Origin: Acorus gramineus
Lineage: Eukaryota; Streptophyta; Magnoliopsida; Acorales; Acoraceae
Direction of reading: 5' to 3'
Assembly (NCBI GenBank): GCA_030737835.1
Contig: CM060849.1
Location: 26,470,311 to 26,534,310 of the forward strand
DNA: 64,000 bases
The notes below the pieces were generated by a model. That model was not told the origin of the DNA. It made no database searches and worked only from the letters and a program-made list of their open reading frames with translations. Shown here piece after piece: positions 17,111-29,479 of the stretch. How positions within the stretch are numbered: the first letter of the stretch is position 1; the number at the start of each line of letters is the position of its first letter. The position numbers and the translations under genes were made by a program.

Positions 17111-18400
17111 ATCACAGTTTATAGTTTATACATACATACATACTTACTTGATATTTTTTTTCTTCTTCTCTATCTTATATATATGATTTTCTAAATGAGA
17201 TACGTGGTTATATATTCATAGAAAATCACAATAGAGTATTATAATACACTTGTGATATAATTTATTTATATTTACATTAACAGTGACATTAGTATACTTT
17301 TATAAAGCTAGTTATACACTTCGCATGTTCTGTGCTTCAACAATATTTATTAAGTTTGTCAATTATTCAAAAAAATTATCTTTATGCGATCCGAATTCGT
17401 ATCCGATAATTCAAAAAATATCTGATGTTTGAAAAATTAGTATCCGTATCCGAAAGTTTTCGGATCGGATAAGAATATGCTTGTATCCTATATCTGAAAA
17501 TATTATTATTGTATTATTTATTTTATTATATATCTCTATTTTTAGGATTGATATACTCTAAAGCTTGTAATGTTTTATTCATGTATTTATAATTTTTTGT
17601 TTTATATTAAGTAATTATTAGATTTTTTTAAATTTTTAAATATTAGATATATGATTTTTATTTTTGGATATTGGAATTTTAGATATTTTCATCATTCCAC
17701 ATTCATTTTAAACTTTTGGATATTTTAGATAATTATCAGTATTCGAATCCAAATTTTAGGGTTCGATACGAATACTTACGTTCAATATCTATTGGATATC
17801 AGATACGAATATTATTTTGGATTTTCAGTTTAGATACAGATACATATACAGACCTATTCGATCCGTATCAACTCCGTTGACAGACTTAAATATCCGTATC
17901 TGATATGAAAATCACCATTCACCATTTTCGGTGTTTTGTATTGTGCATGTGATAGCACCCTACTGTAAATAAAATTATATGTATCTAAACATTTTTACAG
18001 TCATATTTACATTCACGACTTCAACGACACTATCTGAAACCGTTTTTCAAGTATATATTTTATTTTAAAAAATATAAAAACATATTATTATTTTTTTCAT
18101 CTATTCATTAATAGTTTTATATTCATGATAAGTACAAATATTTTTTAATTAATTAACGAAATGAAGGAGGGGTGGGAGTGATGGAGGAGGTATGGTCTCG
18201 TGGCTTTTTGTAAAGTATATACAATAACATTATTGAGAGAAAGAGAAGATAATGGTATGACAGACGACGTGTAACTTATAATTATATTAAAATAAAAATG
18301 GTAGCGTGTCGGGCGGTGCCCGAGGACCGAAGTCTCGTGTCGGTTCAACTTTTTTAGTGACACGAAGCAAAACCCTCTCTCTCTCTTTTTAATTTTAATT
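17111..18400. other. Intergenic; GATACGAAT-rich repeat at about 17380-17910
   Basis: Between 17380 and 17910 the words TATCCGTATC, GATACGAAT and TTCGGATCGGAT recur on both strands, a pattern of decayed plant elements with subterminal repeats. No clear ends or TSD were found. The rest is AT-rich without features. Confidence 0.4.
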
Positions 18401-18429
18401 AATCGCCCTGGTTATTTAATAATCCCAGC

Positions 18430-18525
18430 TTTTCCTTTCTCAAGTTCGAGAAAGAGCACGTGCTCTCGATCACGGTTCTTCGACCGTCCAACGGTCATGA
18501 TGGCTCATCGTCAACCGTCTGATTA
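18430..18525. promoter_or_regulatory. G-box palindrome patch
   Basis: AGAGCACGTGCTCT (18454-18467) is a 14-bp perfect palindrome centred on CACGTG, followed by CGACCGTCCAACGG and further GACCGT/ACCGTC words. No gene follows within 6 kb, so function is uncertain. Confidence 0.3.
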
Positions 18526-18544
18526 ATGAGTTAATTTTATCTGA

Positions 18545-18867
18545 GACCTCGTTTGATTGCGCGTTTGAATGCGCGTTTATTTTTTAAAAAGTTAAAAAGT
18601 TAAAATCATACAATCAAATGGGACAGCTTTTTATAAAATTAGAAGCTCAATTCTTTTTAATTTTTTCTTCGAAATCTGTGTTTTAATTAGTCGAATCGAT
18701 TTTTTGAATTGAAAAGCAACTTTCTCTGCCAAACATTAAACTCCTTTCAAATATTGATTCCTGAATTAAAAAAAAAACATCCTAAAAAAATCAATGTCTA
18801 AAATCATCCCAAAAAGCAGCTTTATTCTAAAAGCTATTTTTCAATATGTATTTCCAAACGGACCCTA
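18545..18867. mobile_element. Probable Tourist-like MITE (decayed)
   Basis: The left end GACCTCGTTTGATTGCG and right end (inverse GGGTCCGTTTGGAAATAC) are approximate inverted repeats containing the CGTTTG word common in plant PIF/Harbinger MITEs. The 3-bp flanks are TGA and TAA. The borders are approximate. Confidence 0.45.
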
Positions 18868-21800
18868 AGACCCGTTTGTAAACGGGATTGGACAAGAAGA
18901 AGATGTTTCTATGACAAAAAATTACATACATATTATATAAAAAAAAGTCTTCAAAAACTTCATTTTTTCATATGTAAACGTAGTTTCTTGTAAAATCAAT
19001 TATAAACTTATTAGTTTTTATCTAAAATCAGTTTTACATTCGTGCAACCAATAATAATTGTTTACATAGATTTTGAGAAATAACAAATATAAAATATTGA
19101 AATTGCAAGAGTACGTAAAAAAAAAAATTGGTTTGGATATGCAATTGGTGTTTGAATAGTAGAATCTACCTAAACACGTGAATCCAAAAGGTAAGTGATG
19201 GTTTAAAAATCCATTTGAATGCGATTTGGTTTTTACATTCAAAAGAACGAACATGTTTTCAAGTTGTTTTAAAAATTATGATTAGTATTTTAAAAATTAG
19301 TTTTAGTTTTTTGTACAACAAGTTGGTTTTTTGAAAATTTTTTCCTAAGAATCGAGATTTATTAAACTATTTTTTAAAATTCATACTTTTCAAACGGGTT
19401 TTGAAACTGACATGCATACCATATATATTTGATCACACCATAGCTCAGTTATTTTATTACACTTCTTATATTTTGAACTCTAATTATAATCTTGATTGAG
19501 TTATTACAACCGATAACTTTTGATTGTAACAACATAATCACCCGTTATTGGTAGTTTTGCAAGGGGTTAAGTATCGTGATAAGTAAATACGTGAAGAAAA
19601 ATAACTTATTATATTTGTTATACATAAATAATTGGTATAGAGTAAGCAATTATTTCAATGATAAATGAAAATTAGGTTTTTTTTTTATTCCATCTAAAGA
19701 CTGATTATCTTTTATTTTCTGTCTTGATTTTGATAAATTTAAATAAATACAGTTTGATAAAAAAAAATTTCTCTCTTAGGATTATTTTATATATCGTTAA
19801 ATTCATAATGACTTGTCAAACCAGTTTTATGAGTTTAAAGCTGTCTTACAAAATATAAAGAAAAAAGAAAAAAAAAACAATGGGAGGGTTTTTATGCTTT
19901 GAATTTCAGTGATGTTTTTGTGAGCAGTACTGTTGGCTGGTGTAATTTTTGTCATGGACCATTCCCAAAATTAAACTTAATTTTGGCACAACTATATATG
20001 AAGTACTGAAACATAAAACTGACATGATTGAAGGCCCTTCTTTCCAAGAAATTATTGATATATGATAAATTCAATGGAGTTTTTGGGATCAATTGGAGGA
20101 GGGACACATAGGGATTAATCCAACCGTTTTTGTTTAAACAAATTTACTTTTTATCATCCCAATGTAAATGATAAGTTTCACTTCTCGCTATGTATGAAAT
20201 TTGTACATCAACCATTTGGCTTTTAGTTCTAATCAGCATTTTTAACTCTTATCTTAAGCACACAAATACACCTACAAAGCAAAAAAAAAAAAAAAAAAAA
20301 ATGATATATTTGGCTTGGTGGTTTCTCATATTTAATTCATTTTATGCATGTTACCACTGCAGTGATATATTCATGTATGATTTCTGTTTTATGAAAAAAA
20401 ACTATTATCACATATAGTTGATGGAAACTCTGACTTGTGAACAAGAGTAAGTGTCTTAAAATATTTTCTGACTCTTAAATTAGTATTTATTGAAGAATTT
20501 AACAGTCATATATACCTTTTTATTAATGTATTTATAACTTTATTTTGTATGGATAATATAATTAAATCCTTATTTTAAGAGTCAGTACTTGTATTTGATC
20601 TGTCCCGGTGGCAACATTTCCTCCACTTCTTGCATGTTTACTTTGCACTCAAAATTGTAAGATGAATATAACATAGTTAAGCTTTGCATTTACCCATCAC
20701 GAAAATAACTGTATGTAGTCATCAATATCATCCATTACTTTTGTTTCATAACACAATAATACTGGTGCATGCATGCGCCGCCCATATATTCACACGTCTC
20801 TGGAAGGCTATTAGAAACATAAAAAAATAAAATCACCATAAAAAAAAAAACATAATCACCATACGTGTTGCTCTTCTCTAGATTGTGCTCATTAGGTTGC
20901 CTAGTTGAGGTTTTAATAGGTACTCTTTTATTTAACTTTTTTTGTATTGTTTAAACAAAGACATCTTGGAGTTTGGAAGTCCATTGACCTATCCTTTGCA
21001 CAAGAGGATTGAGAGAAATCACATGGAGCAAAACAAAACAACATACAATTATATATATAAATTAATTAATATGCGTGTTTTATATAGTAGTGCTAACTAC
21101 ACACTCCCCTTCGTTTTGGGAGTTTGAAAAAACGAAAAGAACTTTTTATTTAAATGAAGTGACTTTATTGAATAGACTCAAACCCATCGATTTTGTCGGA
21201 TTGGATGACTTCCTCTTCTCTGCTTAGTACATTGTTTCATACACCTCATCTTCTCTAGCTACCTGTCTTCCCCAACCTACCCCCCCCCCCCCCCCCCTCA
21301 TATAAACAAATCATGAAAAGCAGTTTTATGTGTTTTTCTTTGTCCAAGTTAATCATTATTATATCTAATGCCAGTAAAATCACCTCCCCTTGCACACATC
21401 TCTCCATAAGTTAAAATCCTGTGCTTTATTTTAATTACTTCCTCTACCATAGTTACAAAGTTCGTTTGGTAAAGTTTCATTTGGTATTGTAAGCAGTATA
21501 ATTATTGATAAGTTTCATTTGTACTCACACTCTACTTGCCCCGTTAATAGAAATGCCCATAGTGTCACTCAAAAAAGAAAAAAAGAGAGTTTCATTTGAT
21601 ACAGTAAGTAAGGATTTAGATGATTGAGCATTTTTTAAGATTTTATTTTTATGAATATGATAATTATAAACAAAAATTTCGATGTTGCGTATGAATTTGG
21701 TGACAACCTGTCTGATTATTGTTTTTTACAATATGAAGAAAGTGATAAGCAATTTAAACTACATAAATACATAAATATTGAAGATATTAAGCACTAAGAT

Positions 21801-22040
21801 TGATGAAAAGAATTCATTCAGTTGATCTATTCTATATGAATGGTAACTAATCATAAAATTTTTTGGAACATTAAAAAAATTCAGAGTATATCCCAACACA
21901 TAATTGTGAATATTTTACTTTGCAATGCATTTTCACTTCCATCAACATGTTGGCTTTATATTTAAATTTATTCTCCAAAAACATGTTCAAGGAAAAGCCA
22001 AAATAAAACCTTTTTTGAAACGATGGGCTAAATTATTTTT
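18868..22040. other. Intergenic, no gene; homopolymer tracts
   Basis: AT-rich. It contains CCCGTTTG words at both ends of 18870-19405 that may mark another decayed element, an A tract near 20281-20301, a weak foldback (TGACTCTTAAATTAG against TTTTAAGAGTCA, about 20478-20590) and an 18-C tract at 21280-21297. No supportable ORF or RNA gene was found. Confidence 0.4.
21280..21297. repeat. Poly(C) tract, 18 bases
   Basis: A run of C in an otherwise AT-rich setting. Length may vary between alleles or be affected by sequencing error. Confidence 0.85.
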
Positions 22041-22047
22041 TTAAAGG

Positions 22048-22240
22048 ACGTTGCTACATTCAATTTTTTTTACAATCTAAAATATACTTGTTAAAAGTGA
22101 GTTCTTTCAATTAAAAAAAAAATCAATTTATATTTTTTACCATAACATATACCTCATTAGATAATGTTTACCATTTAAAAAAAAATAAAAATATGTGATC
22201 AGAGTTTTGAACGATAAAACTGATGAAGTCTAATATTTTT
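22048..22240 (+). mobile_element. 278-bp MITE family, partial copy
   Basis: The sequence aligns with the 13887-14164 element: GTTGCTACATTCAATTTTTTTT near the start, CATAACATATACCTCATTAG with GATAATGTTTAC in the middle, and AAAATATGTGATC...GATGAAGTC towards the end. Terminal bases and TSD are lost. Confidence 0.65.
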
Positions 22241-22479
22241 TTTTTTAATTTAAATTATCACTATTATCATTGCAAAAGCAGAAGAGTTAACATTCAAAAA
22301 TAGGAGGATGCCTCTTCTAGTCCACGGGATTGATGGTGTTTTTTTATTTTTTTTCAATGCATTGTACATTTGTATTTTTTTTTTTTTCCAGACTTTACAA
22401 TTCAAAATCATAAATGAAACAACAAAAAAAACCTACGTTTTCTTAAATATTTTCGTAGCCACATATTCTCATATCTCAC

Positions 22480-23210
22480 CCGGAGGTGACCAGGTGGAAC
22501 CAACGGTCATTTCATTTCAAAAAAAGAGCGCGAACCAGTTAACGATCAGACGGAACCCCAAAAAAAAAAAAAAAAAAAAAAAACACTAAACTGGCGCGAG
22601 AACTCCAATGGACCAACCATCGGCCGCCACGTAAGTCCAAAAAAAACGTAACGTATAGGATACCAACAAAAACCCGAGCCGGACCGTTTTGTACCGTCTC
22701 TCGTCACGTTGGACTGTTTTCGGGCACCAACCACTACACGACAAAAAAAACCCAGGCCCATAAAAAAAAATAACCCGACCCGATACGGCACGGCAACGGT
22801 AAACACGTCGTAAAAGCCGTTATTTTTACAGTGGTCGGGTGCTTTAAAGTACGAAACTACCCCTGCACAAACAGTGTAATTACGGGTTACGACGTGTAAA
22901 AACGACGGGACATGTGAAGACATTCTGGTAATTTCCGATAACGTCTCCTGTCAGGATTTTTTTTAAAAAAAGGCTTCGTGGTCTAGGAAAAGCAGGTTTA
23001 ACGTGCCAACTTTATATTTGATTTTCTTGACCCATCGGACGGTGGAGAATGGATGGGCCTTTTGAAGGTGGAGGTCCATTGATCATACGGTTGTTGCACG
23101 TGAGGGTATTTTGGTAAAAGCATGGCGCATGAGATCGTTAGAGATTTGGAAGAAATAAAAGGAGGTATCTCTCGGGGAATGAGAAAAGGAAACAAAGGAC
23201 CGTCCTTTAA
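22480..23210. promoter_or_regulatory. GC/CpG-enriched island about 2 kb upstream of the CRF gene
   Basis: This stretch has many CpG and ACGT words (AACGTAACGTATAGG, GTCACGTTGG, AACACGTCGTAAAAG, TTACGACGTGTAAAAACGAC) against an AT-rich background. No ORF resembles a known protein. It may be a distal regulatory region of the CRF gene or a remnant of another promoter; I see no direct proof. Confidence 0.35.
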
Positions 23211-24600
23211 ATGGAAATTTATTAAAAACGATATATGCAAATAAATATCTTCTCCTACAATTACTAAACTATCCTTATAATAGTTTTTTTTTTTTTTATA
23301 AAGAAAATCTGGTTTGAAGATTCATTCACTCCAACAATCCCGAATTCTTCGCGGTCATCTCCATAAATAAAAAAAATTTAAATACTTTGATTTAAAATTG
23401 GAATACCAATATATGTTAAAGATTTTTATTTTATTTTAAATAGACGTGCGTGTTTGTGGATTTGTAAAGAAATATTTAAAATAAGAAAAAAATAAACAGT
23501 AAAAGTAGAAAGTTAAGTACAGGCTTGTATAGAGTTTAAAAAATGCGGGAATAACGAGGACGTTGTACACGTAATACCTAGCTGTAAAAAAAATCATAAA
23601 GTACGGTAAACTTGGCGATTAAGCTTAAACTTTTGAATAACTACCCAAAATCCTTAAATTTACAAAAATGCCACTACTATTTTGGCATTTCTTTTCTTCC
23701 ATTTCATATAAGTTAACTATTGTATATGTGTTTGGTTGGATTCTACGACTCTTCCGGTTTGTCATGATTTTAGCATTTTTTATGATATATATTTTTTTTT
23801 TTCAACTTTTAAAAACCATGGAACAAATGATTTTTAAATGCGGGTCAGAATTTTCATAAATGAGAGTTTGAAACACATATTCATAGAGTGTCGAAGTGAC
23901 TCTTGACAATGAATAACGATAGAACATAAACACTTTCAGTGTGACTAATGTGACTGACACAATTATTCTCTTCATATATGTTAAGACATTCAATTGTATT
24001 CCCCGCACTATGAAAATAACCTTTCGAATATGCAATTCATAATTACAACAAAACGCATTGAATTTGACATCATCCATGTCCTTGAGATGGTCGTGTCCAG
24101 TGCATCAGAAAAATTACGGACATAAAGCTTCCAAAAATAAATATCATTTACCACTATGCCATATAAATATTTCATATCAGTACATACTAATGATAATCTT
24201 CTGAGTACATGTTTTGATGAATGACATGCGTCTATCAAAGAGTTAAATTTTTTTATTAATTTAAAAATCATTAATAAAGTAATTATTAATGCACTTTAGT
24301 AGACACATGTTGTCCATTCAGATATTATTTTCATCCGTATGTATTGATTTGAAATTTTTTTCTCACGCCACTAGTCTTTGAAAAATCCATCGTATGTTAG
24401 ATATACTAACTAAAACATTCAAAACTAATGTAAGGATTGTTTTGACAATTGGGAATTTAAAATCAGGGAGGGAGGTAGGGAAGGAGTGAGGGGAAGGAAT
24501 AAATTTAATTAAGGCACCCTTAATGAAAAGTGATTAAAGAGTGGTTAGTTTTGTGAAGGGGGTGGTGGTGGTAAAAAACATTCTGACGTGTTGCCTAACC
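23211..24600. other. Intergenic, no gene seen
   Basis: AT-rich sequence without recognisable coding, RNA or mobile-element signals. Confidence 0.35.
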
Positions 24601-24655
24601 CAATGATTTGACCGTGTTATTTACACAGGGACCTGTCCCCCCCCCCCCCCTCTCT

Positions 24656-24690
24656 CACGTGACTCCCTCACACGCTCGCACACCACGTGG
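24656..24690 (+). promoter_or_regulatory. Two G-boxes in the CRF promoter
   Basis: CACGTG occurs at 24656-24661 and again, as CCACGTGG, at 24683-24690. They lie about 250 bp before the TATA box. G-boxes bind bZIP and bHLH factors, so light, ABA or stress input to this gene is plausible but inferred. Confidence 0.6.
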
Positions 24691-24939
24691 CCTCTCCAGA
24701 AAAGCCGGTCCCACAAGTACAGCTGTTCATCATTTACACGTCACCACCGGATGCGGCGGACGGTTCAGAAGTATCTCCGGCGACCCAGTCCCACTCCAGT
24801 AATATCCGACAAAAATCCAGGGACAAAAACGGCAACTTAATTGTTATTTAAAAAAAAAGAAAGAAAAATTAAATAATAGAGAGAGAGAGAGAGACGGACT
24901 TGAATGCCCGGGTTTTCCGATTATATCAGTTTGGGATCC

Positions 24940-24948
24940 TATAAAAAA
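24940..24948 (+). promoter_or_regulatory. TATA box of the CRF gene
   Basis: TATAAAAAA lies about 560 bases before the CRF start codon, after a (GA)n tract at about 24878-24894. Transcription would begin near 24970, giving a leader of roughly 540 nt before splicing. Confidence 0.65.
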
Positions 24949-25061
24949 GCAGTCCCTCTCTTACTGCGTTTCAATGTTTCTCAACAACAACAACAACAGC
25001 CGATATTCAAACGCCCAAATCTCTTCATTGAGAGATTCTCTTCTCTCTCTCTTTTCCACTG

Positions 25062-25393
25062 GTAAAGATGCTTCCCCCTCTTTTTCTCTGAAAATTTTTT
25101 CTTGCTTTTGCTCCTCCTTTTTCAATCTCTGTATGTATACATGTTTTGTTTCTCAGTTTTTTTTTTTTTTTGATTGAAAAACAAAAAATCATGTTTTCGA
25201 TTAATTTTGATTTTTATATGGTACTGTTATAGTTACGCTTCGTTTTGACCTCTTTATTCTTCTGCATAAGTTCGGAATCTTGTCTTTTCACAGACCGTAT
25301 TTTTTTCTTTCTCTGCTATTCCTCTTTATATCTTCTTCTTTTGGTCTCTCGTGTATCCACTATTTTTGCTTATCTTTTTTTGGGTTTTTTCAG
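25062..25393 (+). other. Probable 5'UTR intron of the CRF gene
   Basis: The donor CACTG|GTAAAGATG at 25061/25062 and the acceptor TTTTTTCAG|GTTCTTC at 25393/25394 bracket a very T-rich stretch, as expected for a leader intron. This is inferred from splice-site quality and base composition only. Confidence 0.5.
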
Positions 25394-25510
25394 GTTCTTC
25401 GGTGGGTCTGTTTTGGGGACGAAATAAAAACCCAAACCGATGCGAATAGGGAGAGTCTGTTGAAATCTCGATTGTTTTTGGAGTTTTTTTGTTAATTTTT
25501 TTTCCAAGCT

Positions 25511-26455
25511 ATGGAGCGAAGCATCTTACCGACCGTGAAGTACTCCGAGCACCGGATCCAGACGGCGAAGCACGTCAGACCCTCCGTCAGACGCTCCGGC
25601 GCTGGCACCTCCGCCGGCGGAGGCGGCGGGCCGAGGGTCGTCCGCATCTCCGTCACCGACCCTGACGCCACCGACTCGTCCAGCGACGACGAGCCCGACC
25701 ACCTCCCCCGCCGTCGAGTCAAGCGTTACGTCGACGAGATCTCCTTCTCCGACGTCCCCTGCGACGCCGCGCCGTGGAAGCCCCGGTCGTCGAGGAAGAA
25801 ACCCTCGCCGTCGCCGCTCACGACGGCGAACGGCGGGAAGAAGTTCCGGGGGGTCCGGCAACGACCGTGGGGGAAGTGGGCGGCGGAGATCCGTGACCCG
25901 ACCCGGCGTGTCCGGGTCTGGCTCGGGACATACGACACGGCGGAGGAGGCGGCGAAGGTCTACGACTCGGCGGCGATCCAGCTCCGGGGACCCGACGCCA
26001 TGACCAACTTCTCCACCGCCGCTCCTCCTCCACCGCCTCCGGCGACTACCGCCACCACTTCCTCCGGCTACGACTCGGCGGAGGAGCGGAGCCTCGCGTC
26101 CCCCACTTCAGTCCTCCGCTACACCACCTCAAACGAACGACAGCAAGTCCAACCACCGCAAGAGGTAAAAGAGGGTTCAATCAAAGAAGAAGAAGAGACA
26201 TCGACGGCTGTGATGATGAAGCAGGAGAGCTTCGCGAATCTGCTACCGTTCGATCCGCCTCTGTTCGACGACTTTTTGGAGGACGGACTGTTCGATTGTA
26301 CCGGTTTTGGTTTTCAAGACGATTTCGGTGGGTTCTGCGACGAAATCATGTACGCCCCGTTGTTTGGGGATTTCGGGACGACGAGTTTAAAAGTCGACGA
26401 TCACTTCCAAGAGATCGGCGATTTTTTCTCGGCCGATTCTTTGTTGGCGATTTAA
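25511..26455 (+). CDS. CRF: Cytokinin response factor (group VI AP2/ERF transcription factor)
   Basis: Single-exon CDS of 314 aa. The N-terminal CRF (TEH-type) domain is clear: [20 protein letters not shown] at residues 9-28 and [20 protein letters not shown] at 41-60. One AP2/ERF domain spans about 111-168 ([19 protein letters not shown]...[17 protein letters not shown]), with the ERF-type WAAEIRD core. A basic KKP stretch precedes it. The group VI motif SPTSVL, a putative MAP-kinase site, is at 197-202. The C-terminus is acidic and aromatic ([17 protein letters not shown]), typical of an activation region. Known CRFs bind GCC-box-like DNA, act in the nucleus and work in cytokinin, leaf and stress responses. 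The CDS is far richer in GC than its surroundings. The ATG at 25511 matches the family N-terminus. The exact CRF number cannot be assigned. Confidence 0.95.
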   Translation: MERSILPTVKYSEHRIQTAKHVRPSVRRSGAGTSAGGGGGPRVVRISVTDPDATDSSSDDEPDHLPRRRVKRYVDEISFSDVPCDAAPWKPRSSRKKPSPSPLTTANGGKKFRGVRQRPWGKWAAEIRDPTRRVRVWLGTYDTAEEAAKVYDSAAIQLRGPDAMTNFSTAAPPPPPPATTATTSSGYDSAEERSLASPTSVLRYTTSNERQQVQPPQEVKEGSIKEEEETSTAVMMKQESFANLLPFDPPLFDDFLEDGLFDCTGFGFQDDFGGFCDEIMYAPLFGDFGTTSLKVDDHFQEIGDFFSADSLLAI

Positions 26456-26640
26456 AGACTGTGTGTAAGTCGTTTTCCGTCGCCGGCGGCCGATTTATCG
26501 GCAGATTTTGTAGCGGCGGAAAAAGACGCGGGCTATTTTTTTTTTTTTCGTTTTTATTTTATTTTTATTATTAACTGTTAAAATTGTTGGCTTTGAAAGT
26601 CTCCGTTGATAAACGGTAACGGAGAGAGAGAGAGTTTACT
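26456..26640 (+). other. Probable 3'UTR of the CRF gene
   Basis: T-rich sequence after the stop (a T run at about 26537-26548, then TTTTATTATTAACTG). The poly(A) site is not determined. Confidence 0.35.
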
Positions 26641-28567
26641 GAAGTGAGTGAGTTGTCTTTTCGTTTGTTATGGTTTATTTTACACGTGTCAGACGTATTT
26701 GGGGTGTCGATTTCACATGGAATCTGACGGTGAATGGGTCGGTTGTCGTGGAAGGAATGGGGAATCGCACGTGTGAAGGGCCCTTGTGTTTTGGTTCACG
26801 AGGTGGCGGGTTTGCGGCCTTCGGCCCCCTCATTTACGGCCTTTGAAAGTCTAAATGTATTTTTTTTTTCTTCCGGCGTCTGTTGAACAATCATGGCCGT
26901 ACGTAAGTCTGAATGTCAAACTCCGATGGAGGTGATTAACTAAGGTCCCCTCAGACGCTAATCCAAATAGATGTTTAGCATTCAGCTTTTCATTCTCTCT
27001 TGTTTTTTTTTCAACCTCACATTTTAGCTATACATTCAAACACGCAATCTAAAACTATATACGTGGAACTGAATTATGTTCTAAATTAGATGTTTTACTG
27101 AAAACTGATTTTGCTAAAATAAACCGGTTTGAAATTGATTCCAAAAAGGTGTTTTTTTTTTTTTTTTTTTGTAAAAAAATTCATAGTTACAAACGTATTT
27201 TATAAATTTTTAAAACTTTAATTTATTAATTGGGCTCATTTTTTGAATTGTAAAAATTATTTGAAAACATTTTTTTAAAAGTGAAAAAATGGTATGCTTT
27301 CTAATTATCAAGATCTCCCCCCCCCCCCCTTGGCCTTGCCAAGAACACATAGGAGCGCACTTGAGATTGCCAATGAAACTGTGTGACAGAGCCATATAAA
27401 CAGACACGTAAACCCATGTATGAATAGAAGCATAAATGTAGAATACAGTGGAATACGAGTGAATAAGCCAAAAAATTATTGTATTCAAGGATTTGATAGA
27501 TATTAACTATGCCATTATATGTGGAAAGAAGCTGGTATTGGTGTTACATATCCCTTTTGAACAATTTGTTTCGTTAGTATAAAATGGATTGACATGTTAA
27601 ATTATTAGTGAGCACCTTTTATAAATCAAAAGTACACACATGTCAATCAATTTTCGTATCTTTCACAAATATGTATCTATATCTTTTCAAATTTTATCTA
27701 CAACATATTTATAATCAACCAGAAAACAAAAACTTTATAGTCACGATTCTGAATGAGAATAACTAAAACCACAATGTTGCTGGGAATGATTCATTCCATT
27801 AGTATAATATTATACATATTTAAATAATTATGTATAGCAGAATATCTTAAGTGAATATCCAAATGGGATTAACCTAATATATTTCATCGCATTCGAGGTC
27901 TTTGTGTTGTAAATAAGGTCCAGTGTCCACTTAGAGCCAGGCCAACCAACTCTAATAAGTTGACATGATTCCACATTAAACAATTTGATTATAATTTTAT
28001 GATAAAGTTACCGTTGCTAATGACACACTTGATTATACTTTTATGATAAAGTTTAAACTATTAAAATCATCGTTTCACCGCTACTAATTGTCACTTAAAA
28101 AAGATCAGTTCAAGTAATACTACAACCCTGTGCCCAACTTACAGAGCCACAGGACACTTCATTGATTTATGTCCCCCCTTTTTTTTATGTATTTTTGTCA
28201 CATATATACCATGTAATTATGAGCTCTTGAATATTGATTTGAACGTTTCCTAGTTATGTGTAACATAAAAGACCCACTGTACTAGGAAACAGGCTGTTGT
28301 TGGACTGTTGAGAATGCCCAACTACACCGTTTTAAGTTCATTATACATCAACACAAAAATATCAAAGACATGGACCACATGAATATATAATTATAATATA
28401 TACTGCCCCACAAAAAAAAAAATCAACAACTAGACTTGTGTGTAGATATTGATCATGGACCACTATAGATTTTTTTACAATACTGTAAAACAAAAAATCT
28501 TCATAAGACATGACAACTAAACTTCACAAACTAGACATAAAATCAAACCTAAGCACATAAGATTTAT
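26641..28567. other. Intergenic, no gene seen
   Basis: It begins with a GC-richer tail downstream of CRF, including GCACGTGTG near 26768, then becomes AT-rich with T and C tracts (27150-27170; 27318-27328). No ORF or RNA gene was recognised. Confidence 0.35.
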
Positions 28568-28861
28568 GAGACCGGGTTTGGTTCAACGTGCGTTGATTGT
28601 CCGACACATTCTTGACTGCCCAATCATATTATCTCAAGATAAATAAAATTAAGAAACATCTTGAAATTTTCTTTTAAAAAAAAAGCATCCTAAAAAAGAA
28701 AAGGATAAGAATTTAATCAAGTATTTTTTTAATTTTTAAATCTGATAAAATATCTCAATCATAATTTTTAGCTTAAAATGATATGATCAGATGATCAAGA
28801 ATGTGTTGAACAATTCAAAATAATCTAATTATCCAACACGAGTTAGATCTAATCCGGTCCC
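28568..28861. mobile_element. MITE, GGGAYCGGGTTAGGTCCAAC family, copy 2
   Basis: The left end GAGACCGGGTTTGGTTCAAC and right end (inverse GGGACCGGATTAGATCTAAC) match the 12554-12672 element. CGTTGATTGTCC and ATTATCCAACACG give the inner arms. It is longer (294 bp) through an AT-rich centre. Flanks no longer show a TSD, so it is older than copy 1. Confidence 0.75.
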
Positions 28862-29470
28862 TAATGTGTATCGTAGAAGGGAAGGGTGTTTTAGTTAGGG
28901 ACCACAGTGTGTCATCAGGTGGTGGTGATATTGTTTGAAGGACCACCCAACCAGTATATATTCGGATAAGAGTACATGCATGCATTAATTATAAAGTCTT
29001 AAGTAACAGAAGAAACAAATTGAAATTTATGTACAGAAGAGTTGAAGACAAGTTGGAGCTATTTTCAGAGATACTGAGGAACCTCGATTTGGTCGAATCA
29101 GGGTGTAAAGTGATATGATCACTTTGTAACATGATTTGTTCATGAAAAGATGAAAAATGTAAATATCTTATATATGTGTTTGGTTCTGGAAGATTCCTCT
29201 ATATATGTTTTGTTTTCTTTTACTCTACCCCCCTAATGTTATGCTATTTTGGACCTCTGTAACTCCATTTTAGTTATATAAAGCTTATCTTTATTTTAAA
29301 AAAATATATTAACAGTTTACACATATTTTGATTTTTTAAAAAATATAATATTTCTAATAAGACAGATGTATTTATATATATAAAAAGTATGTACTCCAAC
29401 AAATCATATGAAAAAATTTATAGAACATTTAGAAAATTTGTAAATACACGTTGGACAATGATTAAGGTAT
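28862..29470. other. Intergenic, no gene seen
   Basis: AT-rich sequence without supportable features. Confidence 0.35.
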
Positions 29471-29479
29471 ATGAGAATG

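Noticed and set aside
22546-22923. 125-codon minus-strand ORF
   Set aside because: No recognisable domain, and it includes a homopolymer Phe run from an A tract. It is likely a chance frame in the CpG-rich patch.
25526-26033. Several antisense ORFs over the CRF gene
   Set aside because: Arg/Gly-rich shadows of a GC-rich coding exon.
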